Below are positions 60,474 to 64,000 of a stretch of 64,000 nucleotides of DNA, piece by piece. The stretch covers positions 1 through 64,000 of the forward strand of contig JAVBNN010000023.1 of assembly GCA_031551525.1 (NCBI GenBank), in the 5' to 3' direction. Position 1 is the stretch's first letter; every line of letters starts with the position of its first letter. This DNA is from JAVBNN01 sp031551525 (GTDB lineage: Bacteria; Bacillota; Negativicutes; Acidaminococcales; JAISLQ01). Under the pieces are notes generated by a model, which was given only the letters and a program-made list of their open reading frames with translations, was not told the DNA's origin and searched no databases. The position numbers and the translations under genes are program-made.

Positions 60474-61133
60474 TCACAGCATGGCCAGCAGATCTTTTTT
60501 CTCGTTTATAAAACGATCACGCAGGCCATTTTTGACAACATCTTCGCTGCCACAGGTCCAGCGTTCCGGATCCCGCCAAACGCCGTTACCGCGATAGGTA
60601 GCAATCTCACAGCAGTAGCGCAAAAAGTTGTAGACGCCGGATATAAGCATTTCGTCAAAATTCGGCGCGTCAATATAGGACAGGTTAAGGTAGCCTGGTT
60701 GCTTAAACCGCATGCCCTTTAAAAACAATTCCGGTACCCACCCGGGGCCGTAATGCACGGCGCGGGAAAACACCATTTCCTTTACCGCGCCCGAGTGTTT
60801 GGCCACATCAAAATTGTGCTGGCGCAACAACTCTACCGCCGGATCGTAGTACATTTTTTGTGCGTACTCGTGCTGTAAGGCGAGAAATTCATCAGGGGCA
60901 TTTCCCGCTATATGCCGCCACAAGTCGGAAAAGGCCGGTGTCCCGGGATGAAGATCGGCCAATAAACTGCCGAAAGAATGTTGTCTGTCCAGTAACCAAT
61001 CGACAAAATCGTCCGCCACCGAAACAATAAACTGGTGAGCGCCGTAAGATATTCCACCCAGGTCACCAACGCCGGTCGATACCGCGCCAGGCCGGTTGCC
61101 GCTCTCATATTTCCCTGAAACACTACCTAACAT
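60474..61133 (-). CDS. phage endolysin (VgrG3-C-terminal-like muramidase domain)
   Basis: 219 residues. The N-terminal motif VSGKYESGN...GDLGGISYGAHQF matches the peptidoglycan hydrolase domain found at the C-terminus of VgrG3-type spikes and in phages; the Glu of YESGN is the likely acid catalyst. There is no signal peptide, so release through the holin is expected. The start overlaps the holin stop by 11 bp. Confidence 0.75.
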   Translation of the reverse strand: MLGSVSGKYESGNRPGAVSTGVGDLGGISYGAHQFIVSVADDFVDWLLDRQHSFGSLLADLHPGTPAFSDLWRHIAGNAPDEFLALQHEYAQKMYYDPAVELLRQHNFDVAKHSGAVKEMVFSRAVHYGPGWVPELFLKGMRFKQPGYLNLSYIDAPNFDEMLISGVYNFLRYCCEIATYRGNGVWRDPERWTCGSEDVVKNGLRDRFINEKKDLLAML

Positions 61134-61653
61134 CGCGCCGCCCTCCTCGCTTTATTTTTACCAAATCCAGTAAATCCCCCGCCTGTTCTACGCCCGCCTC
61201 TTGCATGTTTTCTAGTATCGACATAGCCTCCGACGCCCCCATGTAGGCGACAAATAGTTTTACAAAATATTGCGGCTCACCCAGCTCAAATAGCTTTGTA
61301 TCAAGCGTGGCCGCCACTAGACACATCAGCGTATACCAGATAAACTTCCCGGCAAAGCGGTGTTTCATCGGACCGCTTTGTATATAGCCCGCCTTGCGCG
61401 CCTTACGCATATTCCAGACACAGGCGGCCAAGCCCTTTTCCGCAGCCTCGCAGTCGTCGAGATATTGACGCGTCAGGGCGATCCAGCGCGTAATGAGATC
61501 GAACACCACCAAAATGACAAACAGCAGCAGCAGTTTGGTCGGCTTGGCGGCCAGCGCGGCCACCAAAAAAGACGCCGCCAGTTTGACCGGCCAGGCGTCT
61601 GCAAGTGTATGCATTACTTTGATGATTGATAAGTACAGTTCTTGGATGTTCAA
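61123..61653 (-). CDS. phage holin
   Basis: 176 residues with membrane segments at about residues 20-35, 40-60 and 105-125. The pattern LLLLFVILVVFDLITRWIA and the C-terminal AMSILENMQEAGVE match the phage holin families of Firmicutes. It makes holes that let the endolysin reach the wall. It starts at TTG that overlaps the previous stop (TTGA). Confidence 0.75.
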   Translation of the reverse strand: MNIQELYLSIIKVMHTLADAWPVKLAASFLVAALAAKPTKLLLLFVILVVFDLITRWIALTRQYLDDCEAAEKGLAACVWNMRKARKAGYIQSGPMKHRFAGKFIWYTLMCLVAATLDTKLFELGEPQYFVKLFVAYMGASEAMSILENMQEAGVEQAGDLLDLVKIKRGGRRDVR

Positions 61654-62120
61654 TTACCGCCACCTTCTTCCCCCGGCCATACCAGCACCGGCAGCTCGGC
61701 AACAAGCTCGTCTACCGTAGGTATGCCCCGCAGTCCGGCCATGACTTCATCAAGTATTTCATAGCACTTGGCCCAGGTAGCGTCACGCATTTCTACGCCG
61801 CGCTGCCCCTCGGCGGCAAATCTGGGATTGGTGCTGGTAGCGTAGGTGCAAAGGGCAAGAACGTTGTCATAATTGCGCGTCCTGGCCCATGCGTCAAGGT
61901 GGCGTTGTACTGCCGTCGTCAATTGTGCCAGTATTTGTTCAGGTGCAGGAGGCAATACCGGCTTTAGTGTAATTACTCCATCAATCAACACAATATCTGT
62001 AATATCATAATCATCTAAGGATTCCACCACAATCTCCCCGCGTGTATTCAAGTCGTCTGTGTTCGGCGCATATGCGGTTTTTGCAATGCAATCCTTATTA
62101 TTTGCAAAAATATACAACAT
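61650..62120 (-). CDS. phage tail-associated protein, possibly fibre assembly
   Basis: 156 residues, soluble. The part after residue 90 (LCTYATSTNPRFAAEGQRGV, ELPVLVWP at the end) resembles proteins that follow phage tail fibre genes. The exact role is not known; assembly chaperone is an inference from position. The ATG at 62120 has GGAGG seven bases upstream. Confidence 0.6.
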   Translation of the reverse strand: MLYIFANNKDCIAKTAYAPNTDDLNTRGEIVVESLDDYDITDIVLIDGVITLKPVLPPAPEQILAQLTTAVQRHLDAWARTRNYDNVLALCTYATSTNPRFAAEGQRGVEMRDATWAKCYEILDEVMAGLRGIPTVDELVAELPVLVWPGEEGGGN

Positions 62121-62132
62121 TTTCAATCCCTC

Positions 62133-63356
62133 CTATTTCACGCCTACGCAAAGATATTGAGCAGTAGTATTTAAAGTTGTAAGTCCCTCATTACCTTGGC
62201 ATATGATTTGTGCAGTCACCACACCCGTAGTTTGTACCACACTGCACCTTCCCGCTACAACAGCATTTCCCCCTGCAGTGGTCTCGTAGCTATTCAGCCA
62301 CACCGCACACATACACTGCGTCCTAGTGTAACCACTGGGCAAAGGTATTGTTCCACCATGAGAAATAGTGCCGCTCGTTACAACAGTCGTGTTTCCCCCG
62401 GCGGCGGCATAAGCCGCTATAGCCGCGCGAACAAAAGCCGTGGTGGCTATCTGCGTACTATTGGTAGCCGTAGCCGCCGTCGGCGCGGTCGGTGTGCCCG
62501 TCAATGCAGGAGAGGCCAGATTCGCCTTGGCCGCCAGCGCTGTGTTCATGTCCGCAGTATTCGCTTTACCACTAACCGCTCCGGTAACAAAAGCCGTCGT
62601 CGCCAGTTGTGTAGTATTCACTCCCGCCGCTGCGGTCGGCGCGGTCGGTGCGCCTGTAAATGCGGGGCTGGCCAGGTTGGCTTTTGTTGCCATATTCGCC
62701 TGCACAAAGGCAGTGGTAGCCAACTGCGTATTGCTGGTAGCCGTAGCCGCCGTCGGCGCCGTTGGCGTACCGGTCAAGGCCGGACTAGCCAGATTTGCCT
62801 TGGCCGCCAGCGCGGCGTTCACACCATTGGCCAGATCATAAGCCGTTTTCACCGCCTTTGAACTGGCAGCAGTGTTGCTGTCAGCGCTCGTCACGCTGTC
62901 CGAAAGCGGCGGCGTATCGCCCTTATCACCCTTCGCCCCGGCCGGACCAGTTGCGCCGGTCGCCCCCTGAATACCCTGCGCGCCTTTGGCCCCGGTAGCG
63001 CCAGTTGCGCCCGTATCGCCTTTAGGCCCTTGCAGCCCCTGCGGCCCTTGCGCCCCGCTGTCACCCTTTGCCCCGGTTGCCCCGGCCGGGCCGGTCGCAC
63101 CTACGGGGCCTTGCGCTCCGTTAACGCCGTCCGCCCCGCGCAGGCCTTGTATACCCTCTTGCCCTTGTACTCCGGCTGGGCCCCGCTCGCCGGTCATTAC
63201 CGGCAGAGCCGTGAACGGCGTCACACCGTCACCCAGTTTAAAATATGGATTGGGCCCGTCCGTAACCATGCCCAGTTCCCCTTTTAGCAGCACCGGATCG
63301 TACAGTTGCCAGTTCGCCAGCGTATCGCGCCGAAATTGTATTTGCATTAAAGACAT
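62133..63356 (-). CDS. collagen-like phage tail fibre
   Basis: 407 residues: an N-terminal tail-attachment segment (1-55), 31 Gly-X-Y triplets (56-148) expected to form a collagen triple helix, then three repeats on ANLASPALTGTPTAPTAA and TTQLATTAFV typical of trimeric fibres, and a C-terminal head (TSGTISHGGTIPLPSGYT...) that may bind receptor. It is the last fibre gene before the lysis cassette. Confidence 0.85.
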   Translation of the reverse strand: MSLMQIQFRRDTLANWQLYDPVLLKGELGMVTDGPNPYFKLGDGVTPFTALPVMTGERGPAGVQGQEGIQGLRGADGVNGAQGPVGATGPAGATGAKGDSGAQGPQGLQGPKGDTGATGATGAKGAQGIQGATGATGPAGAKGDKGDTPPLSDSVTSADSNTAASSKAVKTAYDLANGVNAALAAKANLASPALTGTPTAPTAATATSNTQLATTAFVQANMATKANLASPAFTGAPTAPTAAAGVNTTQLATTAFVTGAVSGKANTADMNTALAAKANLASPALTGTPTAPTAATATNSTQIATTAFVRAAIAAYAAAGGNTTVVTSGTISHGGTIPLPSGYTRTQCMCAVWLNSYETTAGGNAVVAGRCSVVQTTGVVTAQIICQGNEGLTTLNTTAQYLCVGVK

Positions 63357-63370
63357 ACTTTATTTCCCCC

Positions 63371-64000
63371 TCACATAAAATCCGACGCCGTACCGGCGTC
63401 TATAACATCTACCTGCGTCTGATAAGCCCCGCCGCAATCAATAAGCCCCGTAACCGGAGGCTGTCCGGGCGGCCCCGGCTCTCCCCGGTCGCCCTTGTCA
63501 CCCTTTATTCCCTGCGCTCCAGTGTCGCCAATCGCGCCCCTTACACCCTGCGGCCCTTGCGGCCCCTGTGGCCCGGTCGCGCCTATGGAACCGGCGCCTC
63601 CCCTTTCTCCCGTCAGCCCTACTGGCCCGGGCGGGCCCTGCTGCCCTTGTGGGCCGGTCGCGCCGGTAGGCCCGTCCGCACCCTGAACACCCCCATCACC
63701 CTGTGTACCCTGCGGGCCGGTCGGACCGGGATCTCCCGGCTGCCCTCGCGGCACGCCAAACCATATCATATTGGTCTCCGGGTTGTAGATAGCCGACGGC
63801 CAGTCCTCGTGCGACACATCATAAGCGGCAGTAGACAACTTTTCCACATCAAGCGTTTCATCCCACAGACCGTTTCTGCGGCCATAAAGCTTCCCGTCTT
63901 CCGGCGCGTCCTTTACAGACGCTCCGGCCAACGCTATCGCCTCTCCCGCTATCTCTTTCGCCGCATCTGCCGTTTGTACCGCATACTCTATCCCGTCCGG
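63371..64000 (-). CDS. collagen-like phage tail protein, partial at its N-terminus
   Basis: The frame is open to the window edge, so the start lies beyond. The visible part holds DGIEYAVQTADAAKEIAGEA, a KLYGRRNGLWDE segment, 32 Gly-X-Y triplets, and a short Asp-rich tail (GLIDCGGAYQTQVDVIDAG). It probably forms a triple-helical shaft or sheath fibre beside the next gene. Confidence 0.8.
   Translation of the reverse strand, partial: PDGIEYAVQTADAAKEIAGEAIALAGASVKDAPEDGKLYGRRNGLWDETLDVEKLSTAAYDVSHEDWPSAIYNPETNMIWFGVPRGQPGDPGPTGPQGTQGDGGVQGADGPTGATGPQGQQGPPGPVGLTGERGGAGSIGATGPQGPQGPQGVRGAIGDTGAQGIKGDKGDRGEPGPPGQPPVTGLIDCGGAYQTQVDVIDAGTASDFM

Larger units (their letters stand above)
59839..64000 (-). 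mobile_element. end of a prophage (tail, lysis genes, attachment site)
   Basis: Leftward genes: two collagen-like tail proteins, a tail-associated protein, holin, endolysin and nested lysis genes, ending at a tRNA-Thr fragment. Head and integrase genes are not in view. Confidence 0.85.

Noticed and set aside
62196..63686. Plus-strand Arg/Pro/Ala-rich frames opposite the collagen-like genes
   Set aside because: Mirror images of Gly-X-Y repeats; no ribosome sites and no domains.

Overview
The window looks like a chromosomal segment of an anaerobic diderm Firmicute, most likely a Negativicute (inference). The housekeeping clusters have Firmicutes gene order: rpmE-yqhQ-prfA-prmC-sua5-ywlE-rpiB-glyA-dCMP deaminase, and ispE-gntR-purR-ilvA-glmU-prs-pth. 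A 2-hydroxyacyl-CoA dehydratase activase-type giant protein and formate-THF ligase suggest anaerobic metabolism. An RND pump with its adaptor and a phage lysis cassette with spanin-like genes point to an outer membrane. Most core genes are on the minus strand.

Layout. 0-5.5 kb: small plus-strand genes (flavin-binding PPOX protein, secreted TPR protein, DUF805 membrane protein, a protein with 69-bp repeats) around a minus-strand secreted 5'-nucleotidase, with clear terminators and two divergent promoters. 5.5-9.7 kb: the giant activase. 10-19.8 kb: one apparent transcription unit from a strong promoter at 19.75 kb, wecA-wecB-atpZ-atpI-atpBEFH-(extra delta-like gene)-atpAGDC. The lone delta C-terminal domain between atpH and atpA is unusual. 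19.8-33.5 kb: translation, nucleotide, one-carbon and cell-wall precursor genes. 33.7-37.5 kb: ddl, a C39-like protein and fhs.

37.6-47 kb is accessory. A 3.5-kb island sits between an intact tRNA-Gly(CCC) gene and a second copy of its 3' half plus terminator. The island holds a marR regulator, a frameshifted pirin and an isochorismatase-family hydrolase. Beyond the tRNA, a 20-bp perfect direct repeat flanks a second block: a Fur/PerR-like regulator divergent from a PTPS/QueD-like protein lacking its catalytic Cys, then a class M (SirTM-type) sirtuin overlapping a zinc macrodomain hydrolase, two flavin/NAD(P)-type proteins and a divergent HxlR regulator. The sirtuin-macrodomain pair is the most notable system: it looks like a reversible protein ADP-ribosylation module, but without the GcvH-L and lipoate-ligase genes that usually accompany it. 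A vestigial tRNA-Gly locus (promoter, first nine bases, terminator) lies just beyond.

47-59.7 kb: GNAT proteins, the RND pump and adaptor, a Cache-GGDEF cyclase, a Bcp peroxiredoxin, a FapA/DUF342 protein, threonine synthase, and an aldo/keto reductase with two iron-sulfur motifs. From 59.84 kb to the right edge is the end of a prophage inserted in tRNA-Thr(CGT). Transcribed leftward, it carries two collagen-like tail proteins, a small tail-associated protein, holin, endolysin, and two lysis genes nested in different frames. The other attachment site, the intact tRNA-Thr and any integrase would lie beyond the window.
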